From assembly GCF_004115155.1 (NCBI RefSeq), contig NZ_RDSM01000001.1, positions 1,736,001 to 1,800,000 on the forward strand: DNA of 64,000 nt. Reading direction: 5' to 3'. The stretch comes from Granulicella sibirica (GTDB lineage Bacteria > Acidobacteriota > Terriglobia > Terriglobales > Acidobacteriaceae). Positions 9,678-17,219 of the stretch are shown here, piece by piece; within the stretch, counting starts at the first letter, position 1; each line of letters opens with the position of its first letter. Position numbers and translations under genes: made by a program. The notes beneath the pieces were generated by a model, which saw nothing but the letters and a program-made list of their open reading frames with translations, did no database searches and was not told the origin of the DNA.

Positions 9678-11720
9678 TTAGAGCTCCGCTTCCAACCGCG
9701 CAGAAGAGGTTTGGCCTTTAAGTTCCTTGATGAGAGCTTCCGCCAAGGTGAGCAGCCGTTCTCGCTCTCGCTTGATTTCATCGATGTCCTGAACGACTAC
9801 GACCGCGCCCTGGACAGAGCCGTCTCCTCGAACGATCGGTGCACCCAGCAAGGATACCCACGCCTCTGTGCCATCCGCACGCAGGCAGAGCGCTTTTTCA
9901 ATACTGGTCTTCTGTCCGCGCAGGGCGCGGGCAAGGGGATACTCGCCACACTCGAGCCGTCTGCCATTGACTCGAATCGCACCCCACTGCGCGTAGTTTT
10001 CTATGATGTGCCTGGATGGGGCGGGGTAGCGAAAGATACGACTCGCCTCGGGGTTCGACAGGCTTAATCGGCCGTCCGGCTCAGCCGCCAGCAAGATCGC
10101 CACAGGAACGGAGTTGAAGATGGCTTTAAGTTGTGCCTCGCTCTTTCTCAGCGCCTCTTCCGCCTTCTTCTGATCGTCGATATCGTCGACGCTGCCGTAC
10201 CATCGAATGATTATTCCTGATGCATCGCGGCGTGCGGCGCCTCGAGATCGTATCCATCTCCATCTGTTGTTCCGGCACAGGATGCGGCATTCGACATCAA
10301 TTGGATCGCCGCTGCGAATCGATGTTGCAATGACATTTTCCACAGATGGCCTGTCTTCCGAATGGATGGCTTCGAGGAAACCTTTCCCTTCAGCGGTCGC
10401 GGCATTCATGCCAGTCACCTGTTCCCACCGCGGGCTGATGGCCATCGCGTTTCCCTTGGCATCAAGCACCCAGGGAATCTGCGGGTTCAACTCAACCATG
10501 TGGCGATGGTGGTCTTCACTCTCGCGGAGTGCGGCCTCCGCGGCCTTCCGGTCGGTGATATCGACCACCGCGACGGAGACTCCGACAACCTCGGCGCCTT
10601 CATCCCGCACAGGCTGATAGGACAAAAGATAGTCTCGGTCGCCTTGTCCCGGGCCAGCGGGTCGTCTGGCTTCGACGCCGGTGATCACTTCGCCCTCGAG
10701 AGACCGACGCATGAAAGCCTCGAAATGGTGGAATGCTTTGGGGACCATTTCAGCGACCGGTCTTCGCAAGTGCTCTTCAACCGATGCGCCGTTCATGTCG
10801 GCTAACCGCTGGTTGAGGGTGACATAGCGAAGGTTGCGATCGAGTAAGGCGAGTCCGACGGGCGCTCCATCGTAAACAGCCTGCAAGTGCGCAAGCCGCT
10901 GACTGGGCAGCGCATTTCCCGCCAGGCCTCCCCAAAGGCCTGGCGAATGGTTGAAGGATATCTTTTCGCGCGGCATCTCAACGGTTGTGGGCAGATCTTC
11001 AGCCGGGATCGGCCGTCCGAAGAGCCACCCCTGTCCCAGTTCACAGCCGAGCCACAACAACATTTCGGCCTGTTCGCGTGTTTCGATGCCTTCCGCCACA
11101 GTAGTCAGCCCAAGACTTTGTCCGAGACCCACTACGGCCGCCACAATCTTGCGACTTTCTCTGCGTTGGATCATCGACCCAACGAAACTTCGATCGACCT
11201 TCAGCTCATCGAAAGGCAGCGATTGCAGATGCAGGAGGCTGGAGTATCCCGTTCCGAAGTCATCAAGCGCGATCTTGCACCCTAGCGCCTTCAATTCGTT
11301 CGAGATGGTTTGAGCACGCTCCACGTTATCGACGACCGCGCTTTCCGTGACCTCGATAACGATGCGCTGGAGGGGAAAACCCAGGTCTTCGGCGGCGCTC
11401 TGAATCCGTTTGGGCAGATCTAGATCGTGCAATTGCAGTGGTGAAACGTTGAAGGCTAGTGTTAGGGGTTCCGGGATCAGCTTCCCAGCCTCGAAGGCCT
11501 TCTGCATCAGCCGTTTCGTCAACGCATCGATCCATCCATTCTGTTCCGCAATTGGGATGAACCGGTCCGGTGATAAGACTCCAGCCGTGGGATGGTGCCA
11601 TCTCGCCAGCACCTCAAATCCGGCGAGCTCGCCAGTCCGAAGTGTGACAAGAGGCTGGAAGAAGGGAACGAACTCATCGTTCTCGATACCGCGACGAACG
11701 TCATCATTACTGATCAACAT
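9678..11720 (-). CDS. EAL-PAS-PAS-PAS phosphodiesterase/sensor
   Basis: The 680-residue protein starts at the ATG at 11720, chosen for its GGAGGT seven bases upstream. The EAL domain comes first (about 10-250), with E-V-L-A-R-W in place of E-A-L (a common active variant), N-V-S-P, E-V-T-E-S, D-D-F-G-T-G-Y-S-S, K-V-D-R-S-F, A-E-G-I-E-T and G-Q-G-W-L-F-G-R-P. Three PAS/PAC units follow (about 270-390, 395-515, 525-660), the usual D-I-T-D-R-K type links being visible, and a short helical end. Placing sensors after the catalytic domain is less common. Expected activity is c-di-GMP hydrolysis under PAS control; ligands are unknown. Confidence 0.85.
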   Translation of the reverse strand: MLISNDDVRRGIENDEFVPFFQPLVTLRTGELAGFEVLARWHHPTAGVLSPDRFIPIAEQNGWIDALTKRLMQKAFEAGKLIPEPLTLAFNVSPLQLHDLDLPKRIQSAAEDLGFPLQRIVIEVTESAVVDNVERAQTISNELKALGCKIALDDFGTGYSSLLHLQSLPFDELKVDRSFVGSMIQRRESRKIVAAVVGLGQSLGLTTVAEGIETREQAEMLLWLGCELGQGWLFGRPIPAEDLPTTVEMPREKISFNHSPGLWGGLAGNALPSQRLAHLQAVYDGAPVGLALLDRNLRYVTLNQRLADMNGASVEEHLRRPVAEMVPKAFHHFEAFMRRSLEGEVITGVEARRPAGPGQGDRDYLLSYQPVRDEGAEVVGVSVAVVDITDRKAAEAALRESEDHHRHMVELNPQIPWVLDAKGNAMAISPRWEQVTGMNAATAEGKGFLEAIHSEDRPSVENVIATSIRSGDPIDVECRILCRNNRWRWIRSRGAARRDASGIIIRWYGSVDDIDDQKKAEEALRKSEAQLKAIFNSVPVAILLAAEPDGRLSLSNPEASRIFRYPAPSRHIIENYAQWGAIRVNGRRLECGEYPLARALRGQKTSIEKALCLRADGTEAWVSLLGAPIVRGDGSVQGAVVVVQDIDEIKRERERLLTLAEALIKELKGQTSSARLEAEL

Positions 11721-11801
11721 GACCGTGACCTCCAAATGGCCTCGTGCGCCCCTGCTGGGGAAGGGCTGCGCCAAACAGAGCCGGCCGCACGATGACCGCG
11801 T

Positions 11802-11972
11802 TTAGAACCGAGAGACCAGGATGAGGAAGAATCCCACTACGCTCAGAATGGCAAAAGCCAGACACGCGGAGATGTAGTAGGCAGCAAACCGCCGTTGGCG
11901 TTCCTTCGGTCGCGTGATCCCAACACCCCAAATGAAACTCTCGCTCACGAAATCGGTTAGGCTTCTCATCAT
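11802..11972 (-). CDS. Small single-helix membrane protein (56 aa)
   Basis: The start is the first of two adjacent ATGs at 11972, with AGGAG six bases upstream. The product has a charged N-terminal half ending in R-P-K-E-R-Q-R-R and a C-terminal hydrophobic helix (about residues 31-53), giving a cytosolic N-terminus. No family is recognised. It lies 81 bp upstream of the EAL-PAS gene on the same strand and is divergent from the AraC gene. Confidence 0.55.
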   Translation of the reverse strand: MMRSLTDFVSESFIWGVGITRPKERQRRFAAYYISACLAFAILSVVGFFLILVSRF

Positions 11973-12056
11973 TGACTGCTCCTGTCCTTTTCCATTGGAG
12001 CGGCCAGAAGGCTGGGATGATATGCAAATCCTGCTGAAAATGCACTCCGGAGCGCG

Positions 12057-12974
12057 ATGAGAAGGCCGGAAGCGGAGCCTCCATCCGGACGCATCGCTGT
12101 AGTCCGCGACTCTCAGTTGGTGCCGCTGATTGACGCTCCGCGTGATCAAATCCCGACCCGGGAACCGCCGTGGAAAGATATCGTTCTTGAGCAGCATCTC
12201 GTCCGTCCCGGAGAGATCCCGGAACATGAACATCCGAATCTCTGCCTCCACCTGCAGATTGCTGGCGACCGAGAGATTGAATGGTGGCAGAACGGGAGGA
12301 ATGCGATTGAACATACCCAACCTGGGTCGCTCATCGTAATCCCGCCCGGAACGCGGCACCGCTGGCGATGGCATGGGTCTTCCGAAAGATTGATTCTCTC
12401 GGTCGAGGATGACGCACTGCAGCAGCTTGCATTGCAGCTAGGAGCGCAGCATCCACTGGAGATCAAAGGAGCCTGGTCTATCCTGGTCCCATCGACGCGG
12501 CTTCTCATCTCGGAGATGGGCAGAGAGGCACGCGAGGGCTGGCCACTCGGCGCTCTCTACGCAAACCTGCTGGCATTATCTCTCGAAACCAATCTCATCA
12601 AGAACCATTCCAGTCAGCAGATCGCTTTGCCTCGTCTCAAAGGCGGACTCGGCGTGCCTAAGCTAAAGAGGGCGATGGAATATATGTCAGCAAATCTTGC
12701 TGAGGACATAGGCCTCGAACAAATTGCAGACGAAATGGGGATGAGTCCATCACACTTCGCCCATGAGTTTCGGAATTCGACGGGCACGACTCCATATCAG
12801 TACTTGCTACACCAGCGCCTGGAGAGAGCAAAGGCTCTGCTCAAGACCACGAAGCTACCCATTCAGAATGTCAGTGTCCTGACGGGGTTCAACTATCCGG
12901 CTAATTTTGTACGGGCCTTCCGACAACGCATAGGACAGTCACCTGACGCTTGGCGCAAAGACCATAGGAGGTAA
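12057..12974 (+). CDS. AraC-family transcriptional regulator
   Basis: The 305-residue protein has a cupin-like N-terminal sensor (about 35-120; the H-E-H-P and G-D-R-E-I-E-W stretches and P-P-G-T-R-H), a linker, and a C-terminal double helix-turn-helix (about 200-300). The AraC signature A-x-x-x-G-M-S-P-S-H-F-x-x-x-F and the final V-L-T-G-F-N-Y-P-A-N-F-V-R-A-F-R...G-Q-S-P are clear. It presumably binds a small molecule in the cupin and activates nearby genes. GGAG lies just before the ATG. The target cannot be told from context; it is divergent from the small membrane protein gene. Confidence 0.88.
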   Translation: MRRPEAEPPSGRIAVVRDSQLVPLIDAPRDQIPTREPPWKDIVLEQHLVRPGEIPEHEHPNLCLHLQIAGDREIEWWQNGRNAIEHTQPGSLIVIPPGTRHRWRWHGSSERLILSVEDDALQQLALQLGAQHPLEIKGAWSILVPSTRLLISEMGREAREGWPLGALYANLLALSLETNLIKNHSSQQIALPRLKGGLGVPKLKRAMEYMSANLAEDIGLEQIADEMGMSPSHFAHEFRNSTGTTPYQYLLHQRLERAKALLKTTKLPIQNVSVLTGFNYPANFVRAFRQRIGQSPDAWRKDHRR

Positions 12975-13101
12975 GTAACGGCAAACGCGCCAAGGTCACG
13001 CAGCTATTCTGGAATGACGCATGATCGCCAATGCGCGTTTCGAGCGCTGATTTGCGATGCACGTGCGGACACTCTCTGCTTTATCCTTAGGTTGAGGTGA
13101 C

Positions 13102-13512
13102 ATGAGTACACACGAAATATTGGAAGCCATCGACAAACAGATCACGCGCCTGCAACAGGCCCGGGCCCTACTCTCTAGCGCCGCTCCAGATACTCCTGCC
13201 GTTGCCGCAACAACAAAGCCAAGCGGTAAGCGGCGTGGCCGGCCCAAAGGATCAGTCAACAAGAAGTCTGAAGCTACAGCTCCAGCCCCGGCAAAGAAAG
13301 TCAGAGCCACCATCAGTGCCGAAGGTAAGGCGCGAATTGCGGCAGCCCAAAAGGCTCGTTGGGCCGTGCTAACGAAGAGCAGCAACGTCGCCAAGCCCGC
13401 AGCAAAGAAGAACTCTACAAAACAGAGCAAGAAGACCGTCACGCCTTTGAAGAAGTCTGCCGCTAAGCGTGCGCCTACCGTTAAGGCTGTCGCAACGACA
13501 AAAGAAGCGTAG
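13102..13512 (+). CDS. Lys/Ala-rich AT-hook DNA-binding protein
   Basis: The 136-residue protein has a short helical N-terminus (1-30), an AT-hook (K-R-R-G-R-P-K-G-S, about 47-55), the motif K-A-R-I-A-A-A-Q-K-A-R-W often seen in acidobacterial AT-hook proteins, and a long low-complexity Lys/Ala/Ser/Thr tail like histone H1. It should bind the minor groove of AT-rich DNA and act as a nucleoid-associated protein. GAGGTGAC immediately precedes the ATG. It stands alone. Confidence 0.72.
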   Translation: MSTHEILEAIDKQITRLQQARALLSSAAPDTPAVAATTKPSGKRRGRPKGSVNKKSEATAPAPAKKVRATISAEGKARIAAAQKARWAVLTKSSNVAKPAAKKNSTKQSKKTVTPLKKSAAKRAPTVKAVATTKEA

Positions 13513-13588
13513 AACGACGGCTCCGGTTCAGGGTGGGTCTCTCGTTCCGCCTCATGCGGACGCGATTATCTTGAACCGGAGTGGCGAA

Positions 13589-13978
13589 CTACCGCCTCCA
13601 TTGCGGAATGCGACCCAGGCGTGGGTCATGGCTCAGAATGAGGTCGCATGCATGAAGAGCCTCCTGTTCAAATTCGGCGCAATCAGCCGGCAGGACGAGC
13701 CAGTGACCAATCTTGCTTCCCAGGCCCTGAATCGGGCGAAGCGACGGTAAGGCCTGACGAAGCTCTGCGTCCATGGGATCAGTGGCTTCAGAAAGGACGA
13801 GCCACACACCGTTATCTTTGGGATATTTTGCATGATCTAGCAGCATCATGAAGAGTCGGTTACCGACATATACAGACCATCCGGAAAACATCCGGCGCAC
13901 ATCCGGCTCTAAAGTCGCGAGGGCCTCCAGAACAAACGAATGCGGCGGTCTCGGCTTCAGCTTTGGGTGACGCGGCAT
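13589..13978 (-). CDS. TfoX N-terminal-like small protein
   Basis: The 129-residue product has L-E-P-D-V-R-R-M-F-S-G-W-S-V-Y-V-G-N-R-L-F, similar to the start of the TfoX N-terminal domain (R-x-M-F-G-G-x-x-x-Y-x-x-x-x-x-F). The rest is strand-helix sequence ending in basic residues. The ATG at 13978 has GGAGG at proper distance. TfoX domains occur in competence regulators, but many stand-alone copies have no known role, so no competence function is claimed. Confidence 0.5.
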   Translation of the reverse strand: MPRHPKLKPRPPHSFVLEALATLEPDVRRMFSGWSVYVGNRLFMMLLDHAKYPKDNGVWLVLSEATDPMDAELRQALPSLRPIQGLGSKIGHWLVLPADCAEFEQEALHACDLILSHDPRLGRIPQWRR

Positions 13979-14110
13979 TTCGGTCCTCCATTTGGTTCCC
14001 GTAACAGTTGACCACGCTATGCCCCCAATTTCGCGTGGGTGAGGTGCACGCGCTATCGATGGAAGCTTGGTCTCTCACGCCGAAGCTGCGATGGAAGGCT
14101 TGGAAGATAG

Positions 14111-14239
14111 GCGGCTACCATCCCTCATGTTGAAGAGAACGCACATGCCGACACACTCAAGCTTAACGACGACGACCTCACGGCCATCGACAGGGTGTTT
14201 CCTCCTCGTCATCACAAGCAGCAACTTGAGGTACTTTGA
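14111..14239 (+). pseudogene. Aldo/keto reductase C-terminal remnant
   Basis: The frame reads A-A-T-I-P-H-V-E-E-N-A, then L-N-D-D-D-L-T-A-I-D-R-V-F-P-P and ends Q-L-E-V-L-stop, matching the last ~40 residues of NADP-dependent aldo/keto reductases. An in-frame TAG directly precedes it and no upstream reductase sequence is seen, so only the 3' end survives. Confidence 0.6.
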
Positions 14240-14254
14240 GCGCTTCAGAACTTG

Positions 14255-14824
14255 TTAAGTGGGCGACCAGGCGCGAACGAGGTCTCCTCCCTTCCCCGTG
14301 ATCGGGTCACTTGCCGGAAAAGGAAGGTGCAACATCCTTTCGGTCGTTGCCGCGTCCGGGGCGGACCGGCAGATATCCCAGTGTTGCCCCACAGGGTAGG
14401 CACCCACAACGAGGAAGCCCGGATCCCCACGCACAAGGTAATGACCCGTTCCTGCGGGCAGCACGAGGACGTCTCCGGCACCGACCGTCACATCGTGACC
14501 ACCTTCGCCACCCAACGTCAACCGTGCGCTTCCTGCGGCGAAGCCGAGCACTTCGTGAGCAGTGGAATGATAGTGATGAAAGGTGTAAACGCCATTTCTC
14601 CACTGAGCTGGCCAAAGATTGCGCTGCAAATCCTCTTCCATGTGGTCCGCGAGCCCATCACCGCTAAATGCTCGGCGATAGAGCAACACCGGCAAGCGTT
14701 CATTGTTCGGCATCCAGCCATTTCGAGACAGCTGCAGTTTCTCGACCTCAGGTTTCCGTTCTCCTTGGGCCCTTGAACCGAGTCCCAGGACCGCCATCGC
14801 CACGCTAAATTGTCTACGGTTCAT
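14255..14824 (-). CDS. Exported YjlB-type cupin protein
   Basis: From the ATG at 14824 (GGAG upstream) the protein has 189 residues. It begins M-N-R-R-Q-F with a hydrophobic stretch, a likely Tat signal. The cupin core (about 75-150) shows the YjlB pattern: W-R-N-G-V-Y-T-F-H-H-Y-H-S-T-A-H-E, then G-S-A-R-L-T-L-G-G-E, and G-A-G-D-V-L-V-L-P-A-G-T-G-H. The histidines and glutamate should bind a metal ion. Substrate unknown; most relatives are cytosolic, so a Tat leader is a variation. Confidence 0.72.
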   Translation of the reverse strand: MNRRQFSVAMAVLGLGSRAQGERKPEVEKLQLSRNGWMPNNERLPVLLYRRAFSGDGLADHMEEDLQRNLWPAQWRNGVYTFHHYHSTAHEVLGFAAGSARLTLGGEGGHDVTVGAGDVLVLPAGTGHYLVRGDPGFLVVGAYPVGQHWDICRSAPDAATTERMLHLPFPASDPITGKGGDLVRAWSPT

Positions 14825-15155
14825 TCTTCGGCTCCGAGAGTTAGGATGCGATCTGCCCGCTGAACCGGTTGACGGATAGGAAGAGGCTCTCCGACCGGCC
14901 ACGGGTGGGACTGTGACGGCAGCATAGATGTCGCGTAGGGTCTAGACACTCCTCTGAGAGCGTCGTGAAATACAGAAACGCATCCTATTACGACGCTTTT
15001 CGGTGCCTTTCACGCCGTATCTTTGAGGTATACCCTAACGCACAAGCCCAACGGTGGAGATCTCAGCTAAGCCACCGGTCAGACGATTAGAATGGTGTTC
15101 TCAAGATTTCAGCTCAAGCATGCAGTCAACGGAGAGGTTAGAGGACTGAGCAACG

Positions 15156-16037
15156 ATGGGCGTGGCAGAGACTTTTCAAGCATTTAGGGATGAGTATGTC
15201 ATCGGCAAGGACCAGATGGACTCGATCTCCTACCGATACAAGCGAATAACCCGCCAGCTAAACACAGATTTTTGGGAGACTCAGTCCGACACAGCCCACT
15301 CCCTTTACATCGGCTCATATGGCCGAGATACCGCCGCAAAAGGGGTAAGCGACGTCGATATTTGGTTCAGGCTCCCCGGTCGGCTATATCAGCAATTCAA
15401 CAACCACCAGGGCAACGGGCAGTCTGCGCTCCTTCAGGCGGTCCGAGCCTCAATGCAAAAAACCTATGGCACAACAAGTCTCAAGGCCGATGGCCAGGTT
15501 GTGGTCGTCAGCTTTACGGATGGGATCACTTTCGAAATTCTCCCGGGGTTCGTAAACGCGTCAGATACTGTCACATTTCCGGACTCAAACGACGGGGGGA
15601 CCTGGAAAACCTGCGATCCACAGAGCGAGATGACCGCGTTTGCAACACGCAATGCCCAAGCAAATCACAATCTCAAAGCCATTTGCAGAATGGCTCGAAT
15701 CTGGAAGGGCCAGCACAACATAGCAATCAGCGGGATGCTTATCGACACTCTCGCGTATCAGTTCATAGATTCATGGGGAGAGAAGGACAAGAGCTACCTG
15801 TACCACGACTGGCTAGTTCGTGATTTCTTCCTCTATCTATCAAAGCAAGATCGAACCCAGGAATGGTGGAGGGCCCCAGGAAGTGGCTCATGGGTCCACA
15901 AAACGGGCGCTTTTGTGGCGAAGGCTGAAACTGCGTATGACAATGCTTTAGAAGCGATTAGGCAGACAACGGCGGGGCAACCCACATCGGCACGACTATC
16001 TTGGCAATTGATCTTTGGGACGACATTCAATGGCTAA
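15156..16037 (+). CDS. CD-NTase (CBASS cyclic-oligonucleotide synthase)
   Basis: The 293-residue protein shows the nucleotidyltransferase motif G-S-Y-G-R-D-T (53-59) followed by D-V-D (66-68) and a third acidic residue in F-E-I-L-P (E127), the catalytic triad layout of cGAS/DncV-like enzymes. The C-terminal helical part (about 150-290) fits the OAS-type lobe. It would make a cyclic di- or trinucleotide upon phage infection. It overlaps by 8 bp the gene for a SLATT two-helix effector, which fixes the CBASS reading. No Cap2/Cap3 genes follow, so it would be a minimal (type I) system. The nucleotide product and clade cannot be told by eye. Confidence 0.82.
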   Translation: MGVAETFQAFRDEYVIGKDQMDSISYRYKRITRQLNTDFWETQSDTAHSLYIGSYGRDTAAKGVSDVDIWFRLPGRLYQQFNNHQGNGQSALLQAVRASMQKTYGTTSLKADGQVVVVSFTDGITFEILPGFVNASDTVTFPDSNDGGTWKTCDPQSEMTAFATRNAQANHNLKAICRMARIWKGQHNIAISGMLIDTLAYQFIDSWGEKDKSYLYHDWLVRDFFLYLSKQDRTQEWWRAPGSGSWVHKTGAFVAKAETAYDNALEAIRQTTAGQPTSARLSWQLIFGTTFNG

Positions 16038-16623
16038 CGCAAACGAATACGACGCGCTAGAGGCGCAAATGCGAGAGTGTTTTGGCCGAGTAATCTACAC
16101 ACACAAGACCCATTCCAAAATGGCTGATCGGGCGGCGAATCGTCTGAAAGTGCTCAAGCTCAGTCAAATCGTTCTTTCGTCGCTCACCGCTAGCGGGACC
16201 ATCAGTATCCTCTTCACAGACCAGTTCTCTCTAAAGCTCATCACGGCCTTAGTCTCTCTTGGCACGGTTGGGTTGACGGCCTATATGAAGGGATTCGATC
16301 CAGGCGCGGTTGCTCAAAAGCATCGTGACACGGCAGCGGATATTTGGCCCATTCGAGAGAGCTATCTGAGCCTCCTGACAGACATTGTGGGAGGTGATGA
16401 GCCCATCGAATCTATAAAAGAACGCCGTGATTCTTTGCAGGCCTCGTTGGCTGCAATTTACAGAGGTGCGCCTCATACGGATGGCAAGGCCTATTCGGAA
16501 GCCCAAGTAGCGCTTCAGAAAAATGAGGAATACACGTTCTCTGATGACGAAATCGATCGGTTCTTGCCGAAGTCCCTGCGTGTTGGCGACAGAAGTGCGA
16601 AGACGGAGGGGCCGTCAGCTTGA
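16030..16623 (+). CDS. SLATT-domain 2TM effector (CBASS)
   Basis: The ATG at 16030 lies inside the CD-NTase gene (8-bp overlap), giving 197 residues. After a helical N-terminus with H-K-T-H (25-28) come two hydrophobic helices (about 43-62 and 66-86) and a long cytosolic helical tail with the Q-K-H-R-D-T-A-A-D-I-W stretch typical of SLATT proteins. SLATT proteins are predicted pore-forming effectors that kill the infected cell when a nucleotide messenger arrives. The tight coupling to the CD-NTase supports that role. Which SLATT subfamily it is needs a profile search. Confidence 0.78.
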   Translation: MANANEYDALEAQMRECFGRVIYTHKTHSKMADRAANRLKVLKLSQIVLSSLTASGTISILFTDQFSLKLITALVSLGTVGLTAYMKGFDPGAVAQKHRDTAADIWPIRESYLSLLTDIVGGDEPIESIKERRDSLQASLAAIYRGAPHTDGKAYSEAQVALQKNEEYTFSDDEIDRFLPKSLRVGDRSAKTEGPSA

Positions 16624-17125
16624 AGAAGAAAGATACGACCACGCTCAGTAAGCCCCTCCAGAACTACTACCGCGACTTGGTCGGCTTCGCCGATCAGATG
16701 ATCACTCACGAAACAGCGGTCCGCTCCGCGTTTCAGAACCTGTTGGCCGATACAGCGCGAACATACGGCTGGATGCTAATCCCAGAATTGGGAAAAAAGG
16801 GCTTACGTCGAGTCATCCCAGACGGCACATTACGCGACATCAATTCCCTGCCCCGGGGTTATTGGGAAGCAAAAGACACGAAGGACAAACTCGACACTGA
16901 AATCAGCAAAAAGATTGCCCTAGGTTACCCTTTGAGCAACATCATCTTTAGGACACCCGAGAGGGTGTGTTGTATCAAGCTGGCGCGATAGCGTACCGCG
17001 CTGATCTGACCGACCCCCTCCAAGTCACGGAGTTGCTCTCTCAATTTTTCTCGTACACAGAGCCAGATATTGATCGCTTCGAAGCCGCTGTCGAAGACTT
17101 CAAGCTGCACTTTCTAAACACCATC
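16620..17125 (+). pseudogene. Type ISP restriction enzyme N-terminal fragment, frameshifted
   Basis: The frame starts with TTG overlapping the SLATT stop (TTGA). It reads like the N-terminal nuclease part of type ISP/LlaGI-like enzymes: I-P-D-G-T-L-R-D (catalytic Asp) then Y-W-E-A-K-D (E-x-K). The frame breaks at 16965-16971, where GTGTG appears; removing one GT restores T-P-E-R-V-L-Y-Q-A-G followed by A-D-L-T-D-P and A-V-E-D-F-K. Similarity ends near 17125; the helicase, methylase and target-recognition parts are absent. It is a dead fragment, or possibly a stand-alone nuclease if the frameshift is an error. The next gene converges at 17220. Confidence 0.65.
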
Positions 17126-17219
17126 TACGAGCGCTTTTTTCAGAGGCTGCTTCGGCTTTCGCATGGGTGTCGTCGCCTATGTTGCATGCGCACGATGGCC
17201 GGTCAAGGAACGTATCGAG

